A stretch of 64,000 bases of DNA. Origin: Hyposmocoma kahamanoa. Its lineage: Eukaryota; Arthropoda; Insecta; Lepidoptera; Cosmopterigidae. Location of the stretch: positions 1,889,943 to 1,953,942 of the forward strand of contig NW_020655294.1 in assembly GCF_003589595.1 (NCBI RefSeq). The letters run 5' to 3'. Made by a program: the position numbers and the translations under genes. The first letter of the stretch is position 1; each line of letters opens with the position of its first letter. The notes under the pieces were generated by a model, which was not told where the DNA came from, made no database searches, and was given only the letters and a program-made list of their open reading frames with translations. Positions 25,601 to 36,305 of this stretch are shown piece by piece.

Positions 25601-28600
25601 AACCGTTCACATAACTATTCGAAGAAGTACGAAGCGTTCAAACGCTGTTAAAGGTAACCAGCAATGGAACTTAAAATTGGACAATGTCGGTTCAAAACTT
25701 ATGCGAGTGAACATAAGCGCCTGAAAAAAGTTACAAGCAACACTAACTAGTTGCATATTGCTATTATCAGTGTCAGGCGCTTCATACTGACTATCATCTT
25801 ACATATTTACCTGCACAGTCTCAATGTCTGCAGATGTGAACAATCCGCTGAGGTCCCTGTACGGAATAGCTTTTATTAAAGCAGGGCGATGCGGAACTGG
25901 TTGTCTTGTAGGTGCGAGGCGGGCCGTCTGCAATATGCCACAGCATTAAAAACATTTACTGTTTTTTATCATGTATATCTTTCAGATCTACTACTTCTTC
26001 TGTAATTGTAAAAAAAAATTCACGCAAGATTGCACGAATCTATTGTAACAAGGGAACTGGGAGCGTGGAGCAAGGACCGCACCATGCCGTCCTTGGCGCG
26101 GAACTCCCGCAGCGCCAGAGCCAGCGCGCGGCCGCACGTGGACACCACGCACACGTAGGGGTCGGCCGTGGCCGCGAACGACGCCGTCCACTCCAGCTGG
26201 ATCGACTGGATCTGCACGCCGTCTGCCCGCAACGTACACGGTCAATTGCTACGCATAAACTAAATCTACATTAGGACATCACTAACTGATTAGAATTCGA
26301 ATTCAAAAGTGAAAGAAATGTTTGGACGAAGTATAATAAAGCAATAAGAAAAGAAAACTGACTCTTGATGAGCCGGATGGCTGTGGTGGTGACCTGCAGC
26401 ATGTACTTATTGGCACCCAGGTTGCCGGCGAAGACCGTGGGTGCGCCCGTCATGAACCCGCTGTTGTCCACCTCGTTAATCTCCTGCCCAGTTTGTAAGA
26501 CCTGTGGACAGCGAAGCAATTAGCCTGCTGATGGTTAACTACACTACCCGCACCACCCATTTTCTTTTCTTATTAATTATTGATTTTTTTTTTGTACAGA
26601 GTTGAACAGTAGAGCTCCTTGTGAAAGAGCCCGTGCAGAGAAGTACTGCCACCTTACCTAATTCTGTCCGCAAGCATTACTGCTTGCCGGTACTGCTGCA
26701 CAGTATTACTGTGCTCCGGTTTTGAAGGGTAAGGGTGCTGGTGAAATTACAGGTACATGAGTCTTGTCAACTTATGCCTCACGGTGACGGGCGCAGTGGC
26801 AGTGTTTAAGTGCCCCTAAGTTTTTTGCGATTAAAAGCTCTAAATGACACTGCAACTGTTATGGATAGTCGTGTCGCTTTCCACCAGGCACACGACTTGT
26901 TCGTCCCGTCATTTGGTATTATAAAAACAATTTTTTTATTGTTAAGTAAAATCAAAATTTTTAGTGCCAATATGTCGAAAGTTACCAAAATGCAGACGCA
27001 TTAGTTATGACAAGAATGACAGGAATGGTATTAACAAAAATTAATAGTATAAAAAAAAAATAATCTTTTAAAAAATATATTTATTGTCTACAACTGTGTA
27101 AGTACGTATTATTATGACTCACCATACTAGAGTCTTCCTGCGTGAGTATCAGATATGCATGAGATCCCTCCATGTCCTTGTGGGCGTCGCGGGTTACTTC
27201 CGTCGGTTCGCCTATGACCGTCCACATGTCTAAGCAGCCTGGAATTAACAATACCAGTATCTTGTTTTAGTACATATCATTTAGCATGTCAATAGCGGTC
27301 ATTGACCTTACTTTCATTTTGAAGTTATACTTCGACAACGACCGATCACCGATCCCTATAAATCGTTGCAATTTTTGAAAGTTATTCTGTGAGTTTATAT
27401 GGTTTTAATGCAATTTTTTTATCATCATAATTATAATTATTTTCATTAATTGATTACATTAATTGCCGTTTTAATGATATACACGTTTAATGAAAGATAA
27501 ACAGTATAAGTTACGTTACAGTGATAATAAACCACTTCACCTTGAAACTAACATCGAATTTAACTGCTTCCGTGGCCCAAGCATTCTCCGTTCTGAATTA
27601 TTGTCAAATAAGTAATACTGGCCAAACGACAATATCAAGTATGAAGCTTCATTCGCAAGCGTTTTTTTAATTTGACCGAGTATTACTAATTGATGACAGC
27701 AATGGATGTCAGGCATAATACAGTAAAAGTTGTTTAAAAATGTGTGTTGACACATATAATAAAATACCATTTGAGATTAAACTATTACACTTGTTTATTT
27801 AAAACAAAGCCGTACAAGTGGTTAAATTAAAATAATTTTTATTACCTAAACGAAATATTTGACAGGAAATGAGATGTAAGATTTTATCTTGAATATTATC
27901 ATTCTTGACCATATTAATTTGTAACTTGACATGTTTTTGACATTTTTGTATTATTGTGTTGTGCTAGTCGGATTGACATTATATAACTAGACATTTGCAT
28001 GCTATTTAATATATGCGAAACATATTTGTACAGGCACTGTCTCTTGTAACGTCTTCTGTCATACCATGTTTAAAGCAATACAACGGATTATTATTGTGAT
28101 TAACAGTTAAGAGTATCGTTTCCACAAGCGGGGTGAGGAGTGAGGGGTGAGGGTGAGGGGCACCTGGCAGGTTGAAGGCGGTGACGAGCTGCGGGCGCAC
28201 GGCGCGCTGCAGCACGGTGAGCGCGCCGTTCTTGCCGCGGCCGCTGCAGGCCACCAGCTCCAGCGCCGGCTCGGCCCCCTCGCCGCCCTCGCCCCCCTCG
28301 CCGCCCTCGCCCGCCGGCCGCTCCTCGCTCAGCAGCTGCGGCTCGCCCATGGACACGTCGCCGATGGGGCACACGTTCAGCAGCGAGTCGCACACCTGCG
28401 CGCGTCCCACTTCGTACACCGAGGGCCATATTCCGCTCTTCATTTTAATTCGAAAGATCCGGACGCTTGGCCTCCGTAATAGTACATTGTGTAGTACATT
28501 AAGTTAAGGACGGTAAGTAAAAAGTTAACGACGAGGTGCTATTAGAAGCCCGAAGCCGAAGGCTGAAGGCTTTAATAACTCGAGTTTTGTATTTTTTTTT

Positions 28601-31600
28601 ACCGTCCGTGATACATACGCTTTCCATCACATTTGCGAGGAAATAAATACTATATAAATGTGTTCACAACACAACAATTATAGATTTTTATCGACAGATG
28701 ACCAGCTAACTATTCTTCCATAGATAACACAACTTGAACTAAAATGTAACAAGCAAAGACGCATACAGCCATGATGGATTGTAAAAAAAAATTGCTGAAT
28801 TTTCATACAAAAAATGATTAAAATCAATTATAAGAAATTCTTAATAATAAGTACTTAAGTAGTATGTAGCCGATTTGCATTTAAATTTCTGTTTAGATAA
28901 CATTTCAAGCGAATGTTTTAATTTTGAACTTAAGTAACCTCCTTGCTTGAACTTGACCCCGACCTATGTAAGTAAGTGTCGTGTCGTGATACAAATTAAA
29001 AATTTACTCCTTTTAAAAAATTTTGAGCTCATACGTGCACTAACCTCAAAAACATAGCTAGTAAGCTGCGTAGAAGTCCTTATATCCGAACCGTACACCT
29101 CGAGTTCGTCTTTATCACTGATTTCAATGACATTGGTCGCAATGCAATCGCTTATTGTGTCTAGGCGGCGTTTCTTCGCTGCAGAGTCGGAGGTCTCTTT
29201 TGGTTGCTCTTTGTTTAATGTTGGTGGTTCGGGGGGTTTGTCTGAAGCAAATTCATAATTCAACAGTTGTACAACATCAGAATCAGACTGTTGTTCAACA
29301 CAGTTCTGGAGTCAGTGATTCTAGTCCCAGTGAGTGCAAGGACCTCGTACTGAAAAGAAAACACTTCTAAATGCAATGAAGGTATGGAAGTATCGTTACC
29401 TGTGTCAGACACAGTGAGATCAACAGTGGCTTCTAGAGGCTTGTCCACTGAGAACAGCATTCGGTTCTCTCGCTCCGTCACTCGCAGCAACAATGAGTTA
29501 CCCAGACGAGACCCGAGGAATAAGAAGTCTTCTTCTATTACGCACATCTAGAATATTATCATCAGATAATATGTAGATGAAAAGTTTATTCAGATAGTTA
29601 ATTTTAGAACATCAAAAAAGTCCCATTAAGAAAGATACGTCTCATGAATACCCATTTAATTTACGATTTAAAAAAAATCAAGATTGTATCAAATATAAAA
29701 AAATATTTTTCTGTTCCTTAAACAATAAATGTCAAAAAAGGAAAGAAGGAAAAACAAGAAAGCCTTTCTTGCACTTTAAACATACGTGATTCTTCAACAT
29801 ATTCAGACTTACACAAGTAGTCAAGACAGAAGCTGCGGCGCGATCCAAATGAAAACTCCTGACGCTTCTTACAGAATCTGATAGTAATGTCAAGACGTAT
29901 AATTGCCCTCCTTTCAACGATAATGCCAGTCTACCTTCTGCAATAGGAGCTACACATGCCCCGTCTAGGGTTATGCAAACTCCTTCTTGTATACCTGAGG
30001 AAAAGGATTTAGCTAAGGCTTTCGACAAGGTAGCTATAGTTATGACATTAATTTAACGTTTCAATATCTGAAATATTGTATGTTGAAAAATATGTCCCTT
30101 TAAATTGTGAATGGAGAATCAATGGAAACGTGGCGAAAATAATGACAAGCAAACAAAAATTTTACATTAAAATGGAATACCACAAGGTTATATTTTTGGA
30201 CCATAATTACTTATTATTTACAATTATGATAATAACATGATATTTTAGCTTCGAAAAAGTCAAGCCACGATTTCTAACTTATGAAGAAATTGAACTTACG
30301 CAAAGGAAAATTTGTTGTGTGTGTAGCGATACTGTTCAAAGACACGCCATAGGGAGGCACAGATTGATTTAAGTAGATTAACGAGTTCACAGCCATTATT
30401 AGACATCCACCTAAAAATACAAAATACAAATTTTAACATCAGCTCAAAAATTCTGAACAGTAATATCATTAAGTAATTACAATCGTAGTTACAGTACAAA
30501 GAAATGAATGTTTGAATTAGGTACACTCAAGCTCTGAACAATGTAAACGGTGTACATTGCAGTTAAGGCAGTTAAGGATAATCCTTTATATTTTTTAATT
30601 ACAAGGAGACAATGCTATGGAACAAAGGAACAAACAATAAATACCCAAAGGCTTCTGAACAGGTACAGCCTGTAGACAATCAAAAGGCAATCCGCCCATA
30701 GCCCAGATGACCGGATGCACTCTCGCACTCATGTTTAAACTAACACCGGCCATTGCGCAGGTGTCATTACGGACTGCCGTGCGACTGTCGAAAAGAAGAA
30801 AGAAAAAGTTTTTTGATAACGTATATTGATGTGAAACTCCAGTGGGGGTAAGTCAGCAGAAAGATGTCGTATACATACTTGTTTACTATTGGTCAAAACT
30901 TACCCAGCAAAAGTCCTAATAGGTTCGTACAACAGCAACAGCGTAGGTTCATAATAACCATGCAAGAACTGTATGTCAAGGATATTGTCTATCTTCTCGT
31001 CTAAGTCTTTTAACACTATCACGTATGACGCTAAAGTAGGTGCTCGTGTCACGTTTTGAACTGGTTGCTGAAAGAATAATGACAATCCCTCAATAGATCA
31101 AAGAAAGATGGTGAAAACTGTCCCAATAACGACGAAGAGCCGTTAGTGATGAAAGAGACTCAGTCTTTTTAAGGTCTTTTAAAAAACCTCGACTAATTTT
31201 TAACGCCTCACGACTAGTCTAGTCTTTTAACCCTCAAGTCTTGAGTCATAAGACTAAAACTGAAGACTAATTCGAGTCGAAGTCTTTTAACCCTAAGAAG
31301 CTTAAAAGACTTATAGGACTAAAACGACTAAAAAGACTGGCGCGAGTTTCAGGGAGTCGCGAGTATGAGCCGTATGGCGTGATTTTATTTCTACTCTCTC
31401 ACATCTCACACTCTATCAAGGTATTTATTTTACCATTTTTATTTATAAACTTCAGGTTTAATAAGACATAAAATAGGTATAAGTCCTTTGTAAACAACTC
31501 GATTCGTTTAAGTCTTTCAAGTCCTTTAAGTCTTTTTTTGTCTTTTAGTATAACGACTGAGTCTTATTAATAAAAACTCCAACCCCCAGTCTTAATTTTT

Positions 31601-34600
31601 GAGTCGAGTCCTGTAAAATGGAGTCAAGTCGTTATAAAACGCCTTAAAAGACTGAGTCTCTTCACTAAGGGTCGTATTCTAGAACTCTACTCAATGCTCA
31701 AGTCAGGATTTGAGTATGGTTTAAAGCACTCGAAATCATACTCGAATCCCTTCAATTAGGGTCGTATTTCCAGTGCTTGAAATCATACTCAGATCCTGAC
31801 TTGAGCATTGAGTAGAGTTCTGGAATACGAACCTAAGAGCCGTTCATGGACTTTACTAGTATAAGTTTGCGTTTTAGTTTATGCCTAATTATAAATATAT
31901 TTTTGTACATTTTTAGAAGACGAGATTAAAGAACTTGTAAAACATTGTATTTTAGAATAGATGTAAGAACCAGTTCGACCATAGATTAGGCAATGTAACG
32001 TTCTTGTACGTACGTTTCTTTTTAAGCATGACCGAATGTTTGCCTACCTGAAGTATTAGTTATTTTATAGTACACATATAAAACATTAAAAGCTATAAAA
32101 TACCTAACGAAATAATCAATTAAACAGTAATGACATAAAGCAAAAAATAAAACACAATGACACAAATACAATACAGTGGCAAAAATATTAAGACGTTATT
32201 TAAATGAGATAGTGTAACTTGCAAAGGAACGTTTTGACAAGAGACCTCTTGCCAATGTCAATGTCACATTGATATTGAGAACAGTGTGACCATTTGTGGC
32301 AGATATCTGCCATTTGGGCAGATTTAACTTTTACTCATTTTCATTGCAACACATGATAACAAGTTCTTTATTATTTTTGGGGACAAACTGAAAACTTGTT
32401 GTTTTCTGCTGCTACAAACAAACATCTGAAGCGAACTACAGGACAATATTATAAACATAACCTATATCAACTATAACCCCAGCTTCTATAGGCTGTACTC
32501 AATTAGCTTTTTTAATGTTTTGATAATGAATCACAAGTATTGATAGGTCTCCTTAATGCAGGTCGTCAAAAACACTGGGTCACAAAACACACGGGATGTT
32601 GCCATCCTTCTTTATGATCATGTTGTATACCAAAGGGGGTCATCATAAACACGTATTCCCAACCGTCATATATTTTTAACAGAATGTACAGTCTAAATTT
32701 TTTAAATGATATCCTTATTCATTTTTAATGGTGGGATGTACAAGCCTGGTGGTACCCACGACACTTGCAGTGCCACATAGAGTACATGATAAAGGGGACA
32801 ACATTATGATGCTCTAAAGAACACAATTCAAACAGTATAATAACACGTGTTAAGGTGGTTTAACAGGTGTTAGTTTAGTAGCAGTAGAGCTCCTTGTGAA
32901 AGAGTTCATCCAGGGAAGTACCGCCACCTTACCAAACTTCTGCCAACAAGCAGTAATGTGAGCATTACTGTGTTCCGGTTCCGAGGGGTAAGGGTGCTGG
33001 TGAAATTACAGGCACATGGGACTTGTCAACTTATGTCTCAGGGTGTCGGGCGCAGTGGCAGTGCCCCTCAGATCTTTGTGACTTAAAGCTCTGAGTGGTA
33101 CTGCAACTGTAATGGACAGGTGTGTCGTTTAACACCAGGCCCACGACTTGTTCGTCCCGTCACTTGGTAACATAAAAAAAAACAAAATAACCCTGAGTGA
33201 CAGCAAATACGAAGCATTGGGAATACTGCGAAAGAAGGTCTCCACCTTGACCCTAAGATGTCAAAGACGCTGTTGATGATGTGTTGACGCTGTCGACAAT
33301 GATGGATCCGAAACATGCCAAGATATTTTTCTTTTTCAAAAAGCATATATTTATATTATATATGCTTATATACATATATGGGTGCAAAAGTTCCAAAAAA
33401 TCTACTTACATTCTTTTTACTATCTGCTAAAGGCTTCGCCTCCAAAGGATCTCCGTCCTCAGATGTGATGTCTTTCCTGAAAGGTAACACGGCCAGTTTC
33501 CGGCCATATAGCAACATAACAGCGCACCGGCATTCAGGATCAACGCGGATCCAGGGTATGTGAGGGTGAGTTGTCCAGCCACCCTGCAGAATGATAGTTG
33601 TAAAACGGTTAATGAAAAAGGTAATTGACAGCTTACAATTATAAAGAATTGTAATTGTTCTGGCAACAGAAAAGTTGATATAAATACAAGCACAACTGTT
33701 ACTTCATAAACCTTGCTACAATTAAAAAAATGTTGTCACTACAAAATGAATATAAGACATTTGCGTATCTCATATTAGTTGTGAACTCATAAACTTAAAT
33801 AGAGAAATATTAAAATATTTTCATTGTTTCATATCTGAATCGAGTATCTTTGTTTTATCGAGTTCTTAGGTCAACTGTGACCATGGGACCTGTAAAGGGC
33901 CCGAAATGTTGGTCTGTTTGAAAAAACAAATATACGCGATTTAAATCTGGAAAAGTTTTATTTCTTATATATTTGTTTTTTCAAAGAAACCAACATTATG
34001 GGCCCTTTATATGTGCTACGGTCACGGCAGACTGAGAAGAACTATAGTGATAAATAGTGCGGTTTGCATTAATATTTGGCATAATTGGTGGATGACTTAT
34101 ACCATCTCAATTAACCGTGACCACAGGATCTGTAAAGGGCCCGAAATGTTGGTTTTAGAAAAACGAATATACGCAATTTACATCTTAAAAATTTGTTTCG
34201 TTTCCTGTGTGTAACAAATGAGAAAACCTACAAACTCAATATTTTCATACATATTATATTTTCTATGAAAATTAATTCTTTCTTTTAAATTATCAGTTCT
34301 CATTCTCACAATGACTAAGAATTATTTTGTTATGTTGTGTATTACTGTTTATGGAGTGTCGTCTCCTCAAGATATATATTAAAGTATATTTATTCTCACA
34401 CTATAATAAAATTACACTCTAAAATGGAACATATTCAAATAGCAATACCTACCTTCATATCATCCTCTTCAAAATAATGCATACTGAGCGTAATCAAGTT
34501 ATTGACTTGTGGATCATATTGTAATACACTCAGCTTTGCCTCTTTGAAGGAGACCAGTAATAAATCTCTTCCGGCACTGGGGCAACGCACTGAAGCCATA

Positions 34601-35321
34601 GACATTACGTTGCCCCATAAAGTGTATGTTGCTAAGCATTCAAGTTTCATTTTCGGTGGTATTGGCTGGCCGGCTGAAAGACAAGATAGACTAAAAAAAT
34701 GCTAGTTTCTGTCACTACCTGTGCCGCGAATGCCTGGACACACATATAGACAAGCACAAATTACATCCAAATGCATGAGAAAAATAAATGTAGGCCTTAC
34801 AAATATTTCTCCCGGCACGGGAATCGAACCTAGGACTTCTGTGTGACAGTCCCGGCATGATAACCAAAGTCAAGTGCACTAGGGTATACCAACTCCATAA
34901 ATTATCTAGCACCATCATGTTTATCTCCCACTGAGATAAGCAAAGACCATGAGCCTCCTCTTGCTACGCTTCTGATAAGCCTGTATCACCGCGTTCACTC
35001 GGTCAGTCTCCATACATACCGATTTATTACTCCATACATTCATCATCACCAACCCATCATTATGCCCAACTGCTGTGCACAGGTCTCCACTAAAGGGCCG
35101 TAGGTAGTCCGCCACACTACCCCCACAGACTTATTACACATTAAAGACCATTCATCACCTGCATTGACCTCCTTTGTAGGGCCTTCTGGCAGCAGCCGGA
35201 AAACTTTAATAATATTGGCTCCAGCAGTAACCAGACACGTTTCGTCATTGTTGAAGAAGCAGCAGCTTACGGCGTGTTCGATACCCGTCGCTGGATGCGT
35301 TTGTCGACAAATAGAGAACAT
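5567..35321 (-). CDS. Cpsf1: Cleavage and polyadenylation specificity factor subunit 1 (CPSF160), 29 coding exons
   Basis: Scaffold subunit of the nuclear complex that reads AAUAAA and directs mRNA 3' cleavage; in the family it holds WDR33 and CPSF30 through three beta-propellers. Exons in transcription order: 35321-35159, 34673-34453, 33583-33410, 31067-30904, 30784-30645, 30410-30300, 29994-29813, 29547-29400, 29241-29045, 28395-28164, 27238-27123, 26501-26363, 26222-26083, 25927-25811, 25588-25454, 25131-24940, 20361-20176, 18747-18597, 17599-17421, 17345-17131, 16748-16602, 15548-15476, 15231-15079, 13831-13637, 11474-11360, 9864-9748, 8620-8491, 7934-7826, 5647-5567. All junctions are GT-AG; lengths sum to 4,422 nt, giving 1,473 aa (human protein about 1,443). 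Diagnostic segments: [39 protein letters not shown], basic AAKKRRLD (NLS-like), [54 protein letters not shown], ending DRLTAHF. Exon 9's acceptor was chosen by phase and is the least certain. Confidence 0.95.
6411..6442. repeat. Short perfect hairpin
   Basis: ACTCGTCATTCA is followed after 8 bases by TGAATGACGAGT. It lies in the last CPSF1 intron, in AT-rich DNA with nothing else recognisable. Confidence 0.5.
8018..8077. repeat. GC-rich hairpin with two alternative stems
   Basis: GAGTGCCCGCGAG (8018-8030) pairs with CTCGCGGGCACTC (8060-8072), and CCTTTGAG (8033-8040) with CTCAAAGG (8070-8077). It lies in the CPSF1 intron between exons 27 and 28. Confidence 0.55.
8975..9052 (+). repeat. SINE-like family A, fragment
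   Basis: Carries CGCAGTGGCAGTG...CTTTGCGATTAAAAGCTT...GGCACTGCAACTGTTA, the middle block of the family. Confidence 0.65.
10884..11280 (+). mobile_element. PIF/Harbinger-like internally deleted element
   Basis: About 397 bp bounded by terminal inverted repeats (AGGC.GTCACATTACACGGTGT at the left; its mirror, ACACGGTGTAACATGAC.AGCCT, at the right) and flanked by TTA at 10881-10883 and 11281-11283, the 3-bp target duplication typical of Harbinger. The interior has, in two frames with a stop, a segment like the N-terminus of Harbinger nucleases: RKRR followed by [10 protein letters not shown], then [10 protein letters not shown]. The rest of the nuclease is missing, so it depends on a transposase elsewhere. 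Confidence 0.6.
11545..11760. repeat. Foldback element with perfect 72-bp arms
   Basis: Positions 11545-11616 and 11689-11760 are exact reverse complements, separated by 72 bases. The arms begin AAATGATTATCACTAGTAAC and include CCCGATATTTCGG. A diverged single arm recurs at 17001-17056. It lies in a CPSF1 intron. Confidence 0.85.
11883..12145. mobile_element. MITE with 18-bp terminal inverted repeats
   Basis: Ends are TTTACTCGCTGCAGACTC (11883-11900) and its exact mirror (12128-12145). Inner sequences GCGATATTGCGCTCTCTCTC and GAGAGAGAGCGCAATATCAC also pair imperfectly, so most of the unit can fold back. Confidence 0.7.
12461..12690 (+). repeat. SINE-like family A copy
   Basis: Starts CAGAGCTCCTTGTGAAGG and continues through TTACAGGCACATGGGACTTG and AAAGCTCTGAGTGGCACTG. 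It lacks the family's 3' end; a short TTA-rich run follows. Confidence 0.75.
12691..13380 (+). repeat. Unassigned repeat-like DNA with GAATAT microsatellite
   Basis: No coding potential is seen. At about 13345-13363 GAATAT is repeated in tandem after an AATAAAG, which resembles the simple-repeat tail of a LINE. The family is unknown. Confidence 0.35.
13389..13505 (+). ncRNA. Short inverted-repeat unit with hammerhead-like core
   Basis: Arms of about 25 bp (TATAATGTAAAAGTAACGGG... and its mirror) enclose CTGAAGA (13416-13422), a 6-bp stem GACCAT/ATGGTC with a 5-base loop (13424-13440), GAAA (13441-13444) and palindromic ACTAGT followed by C (13444-13450). Order and spacing match a type I hammerhead (CUGANGA, stem II, GAAA, tiny stem III, UC). 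One base is bulged before stem II, and the stem I bases next to the core pair poorly, so it is probably degenerate. Confidence 0.4.
17001..17103. repeat. Single diverged foldback arm plus (AAAT)n
   Basis: 17001-17056 (AATATCGGGAAAATAAA...GTAAGAAACCTG...GAGTGATAA) matches the right arm of the foldback at 11689-11760. A tract of five or six AAAT units follows at about 17082-17103. Confidence 0.6.
18988..19180 (+). repeat. SINE-like family A, diverged copy
   Basis: Shows GTGAAAAAGTTCGTTCAGGG, TACTGCCACCTTACCTATTT and CGCAGTGGCAGTAC in family order, ending near a TATCATAAAAATA tail. Confidence 0.65.
19416..20013 (+). mobile_element. LINE 3' fragment (Jockey-type)
   Basis: Broken plus-strand frames read [33 protein letters not shown] and [21 protein letters not shown], the C-terminal end of a Jockey-like reverse transcriptase, followed by a 3' UTR that ends AATAAAGATTATTTGACTTT. 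The same region is better preserved in the minus-strand copy at 56885-57482. Confidence 0.75.
20482..20647. repeat. Foldback of the TTTAAATC module
   Basis: Arms of about 65 bp (TTTTTCCGGATTTAAATCGC... and its near-mirror) surround a short centre with CATGTCAACCGTGACC. The same module occurs at about 33866-34190, 58370-58470 and 59681-59765, the last fused to a Penelope-like reading frame. Confidence 0.75.
20648..21332. other. CPSF1 intron 16, no feature seen
   Basis: AT-rich sequence between the foldback and the LINE. No reading frame, splice-consistent exon or repeat was recognised. Confidence 0.4.
21333..22547 (+). mobile_element. 5'-truncated LINE, reverse transcriptase C-terminal half with poly(A) tail
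   Basis: Frame open to a TAG at 22411-22413, about 350 residues. It carries RT motifs [21 protein letters not shown] and CYADDSTV, then the thumb-like blocks [41 protein letters not shown] and [13 protein letters not shown] that are typical of Jockey/CR1-type elements of Lepidoptera. The 5' end is missing (endonuclease and early RT absent), as expected of truncated target-primed insertion. The 3' UTR ends in TATAATAAAA and a run of more than 30 A that enters an assembly gap. It sits in the 4.6-kb CPSF1 intron between exons 16 and 17, in the opposite orientation to the host gene. Confidence 0.9.
22548..22647. other. Assembly gap of exactly 100 N
   Basis: 100 N flanked on both sides by poly(A) (about 34 A before, 31 after). 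The round size suggests a gap of unknown length, placed where the reads could not cross the LINE tail. Confidence 0.95.
22680..23939. other. CPSF1 intron 16, no feature seen
   Basis: AT-rich, no exon or recognisable repeat. Short palindromic AT stretches only. Confidence 0.35.
23940..24205 (+). repeat. Probable LINE 3' UTR fragment
   Basis: Sequence ending AATAGCCAAATAAATG followed by (TTTC)n, the usual look of an old LINE 3' end. No coding part is visible. Confidence 0.35.
25205..25425 (-). repeat. SINE-like family A copy
   Basis: Reverse-complement copy with ATGAACAAGTCGTG, AACAGTTGCAGTGCCACTCA, TAATTTCACCAGCACCCTTA and GGTGGCAGTACTTCCCTGG. It lies immediately upstream (in genome order) of CPSF1 exon 15. 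Confidence 0.8.
26600..26935 (+). repeat. SINE-like family A, near full-length with local duplication
   Basis: Begins AGTAGAGCTCCTTGTGAAAG and ends CGTCCCGTCATTTGGTATTA-TAAAAAC. GCATTACTG and ACAGTATTACTG near 26680-26715 look like a small internal duplication. Confidence 0.8.
31150..31668. repeat. Foldback element rich in AGTCTTTT/AAAAGACT
   Basis: The left end (GAGACTCAGTCTTTTTAAGG) and right end (CCTTAAAAGACTGAGTCTCT) are inverted; dozens of degenerate AGTCTTTT and AAGACT units fill both halves. A palindromic MITE abuts it directly at 31669. Confidence 0.65.
31669..31833. mobile_element. Palindromic MITE (GGGTCGTATT family), copy 1
   Basis: Nearly the whole unit is one palindrome: GGGTCGTATTCTAGAACTCT and ACTCAATGCTCAAGTCAGGA at the left mirror the right end. 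TAA lies on both sides, as expected for a Harbinger-type 3-bp duplication. Confidence 0.8.
32878..33182 (+). repeat. SINE-like family A, full-length reference copy
   Basis: About 305 bp: AGCAGTAGAGCTCCTTGTGA at the 5' end, GAAATTACAGGCACATGGGA in the middle and GACTTGTTCGTCCCGTCACT near the 3' end, ending in CATAAAAAAA. No pol III A or B box is obvious, so it may be a tail-derived non-autonomous retroelement and not a tRNA SINE. Confidence 0.8.
33866..34190. repeat. TTTAAATC module, three partial copies in alternating orientation
   Basis: CCTGTAAAGGGCCCGAAATG followed by TTTGAAAAAACAAATATACG occurs at about 33888-33945, inverted at about 33970-34010, and direct again at about 34128-34170. 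This is a larger, decayed relative of the foldback at 20482-20647. Confidence 0.65.
34728..34912 (-). repeat. tRNA-derived SINE
   Basis: On the minus strand an A-box-like region (GGTTATCATGCC) precedes a perfect B box, AGGTTCGATTCCCG. Sequence after the B box (GAGAAATATTTGTAAGGCC) runs toward the 3' end. The plus-strand SINE at 54173-54360 has the same layout. Confidence 0.6.
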
Positions 35322-35989
35322 TTTTTACGAGTTACGAGTACGCCGCGTCCACTGTTTTGAGGTTATGTTTGCTAAAGTTATTATCAACTAAAGAACAGCA
35401 AAATCACTGGTTGATACAAAAACTAAGTTTAAAACAGCATTTTATTAGTTCTATGGTAAATATTAATACATTTTTAATTAATTTCACAAGAAAACAAAAC
35501 AATCGACAATTTGACAACGCCAAAACAGTCGCGTTTTATTTGATTTGTTTAATGTATTAGAGGTGGGTGATAAATAACGTCACGACATTAAATGTATGGC
35601 TGCTTTGTTTGAGAAAATGGCAGACTACTTCGCCTTGCCGATTGCCAAAAGCGAAGACGCACGCAGTCGCATAAGATTTCCTATTGTAAGCCGGGCTGTG
35701 AACCTATAACAAAATTATCTGCTATAAAAGTGGATTGCGAAATCACAAACTACAATTCTTGTTTTTTATCTTTTTTAAGTTTTTAAGCATAGATTATCGA
35801 AACCCCCACACTAGCAATTACCAACATCTCTTTTTTCGTAGTTACCTACTGACAGTTTTTTTCACCAATTAATTTTTAGTTTAGAATATGTATTATTATT
35901 ACGTTTTGAGTTTCTACATTATATTCGTCTAGACCTTATTCACTCTTGCTCTTCTATTCTACTGTTGTATTTCCAAAAAAGCGCAAGTT
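35322..35989. promoter_or_regulatory. CPSF1 upstream region
   Basis: Sequence 5' of the CPSF1 start codon. No TATA box or clear initiator was recognised. A plus-strand 37-codon frame (ATG at 35596) is too short to support. Confidence 0.3.
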
Positions 35990-36305
35990 TTTGTATAATT
36001 CAAAGAGGATTCGCTCTGGACCTTTTGGAGGGAAAATACATAGTTGTTTTTATTTTGACTTTCAATTATTTTGTGAAATCTAGTTTAAAGTGGAATAGGA
36101 TAGTGCTATTGTGCCTTAATCGAAGATCAAAACGCGAAATTATACGAATCTCGAACTAAAATATCCGTATCGGCCCGTTTTAAGGAATCCCGAGTCAACC
36201 GAAGCACACCGCCTCAAATTGCCTATCCTCTTTGTGGCGGCCATATTTACAGAAACATAATTAAACTTCATGTTTAGGCTGATGGCTTTGCCAAAGCCTT
36301 AATGA
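35990..36305 (+). repeat. 300-bp dispersed repeat, copy 1
   Basis: Nearly identical over about 290 bp to 48449-48740 (TTCGCTCTGGACCTTTTGGA ... GGCTGATGGCTTTGCCAAAG). Both copies carry the same short open frame (VKSSLKWNRIVLLCLNRR), which looks like chance. Both lie a few hundred bases upstream of a minus-strand gene. Confidence 0.75.

Noticed and set aside
35596..35709. 37-codon plus-strand ORF upstream of CPSF1
   Set aside because: Too short, no family match, no evidence of a divergent transcript.
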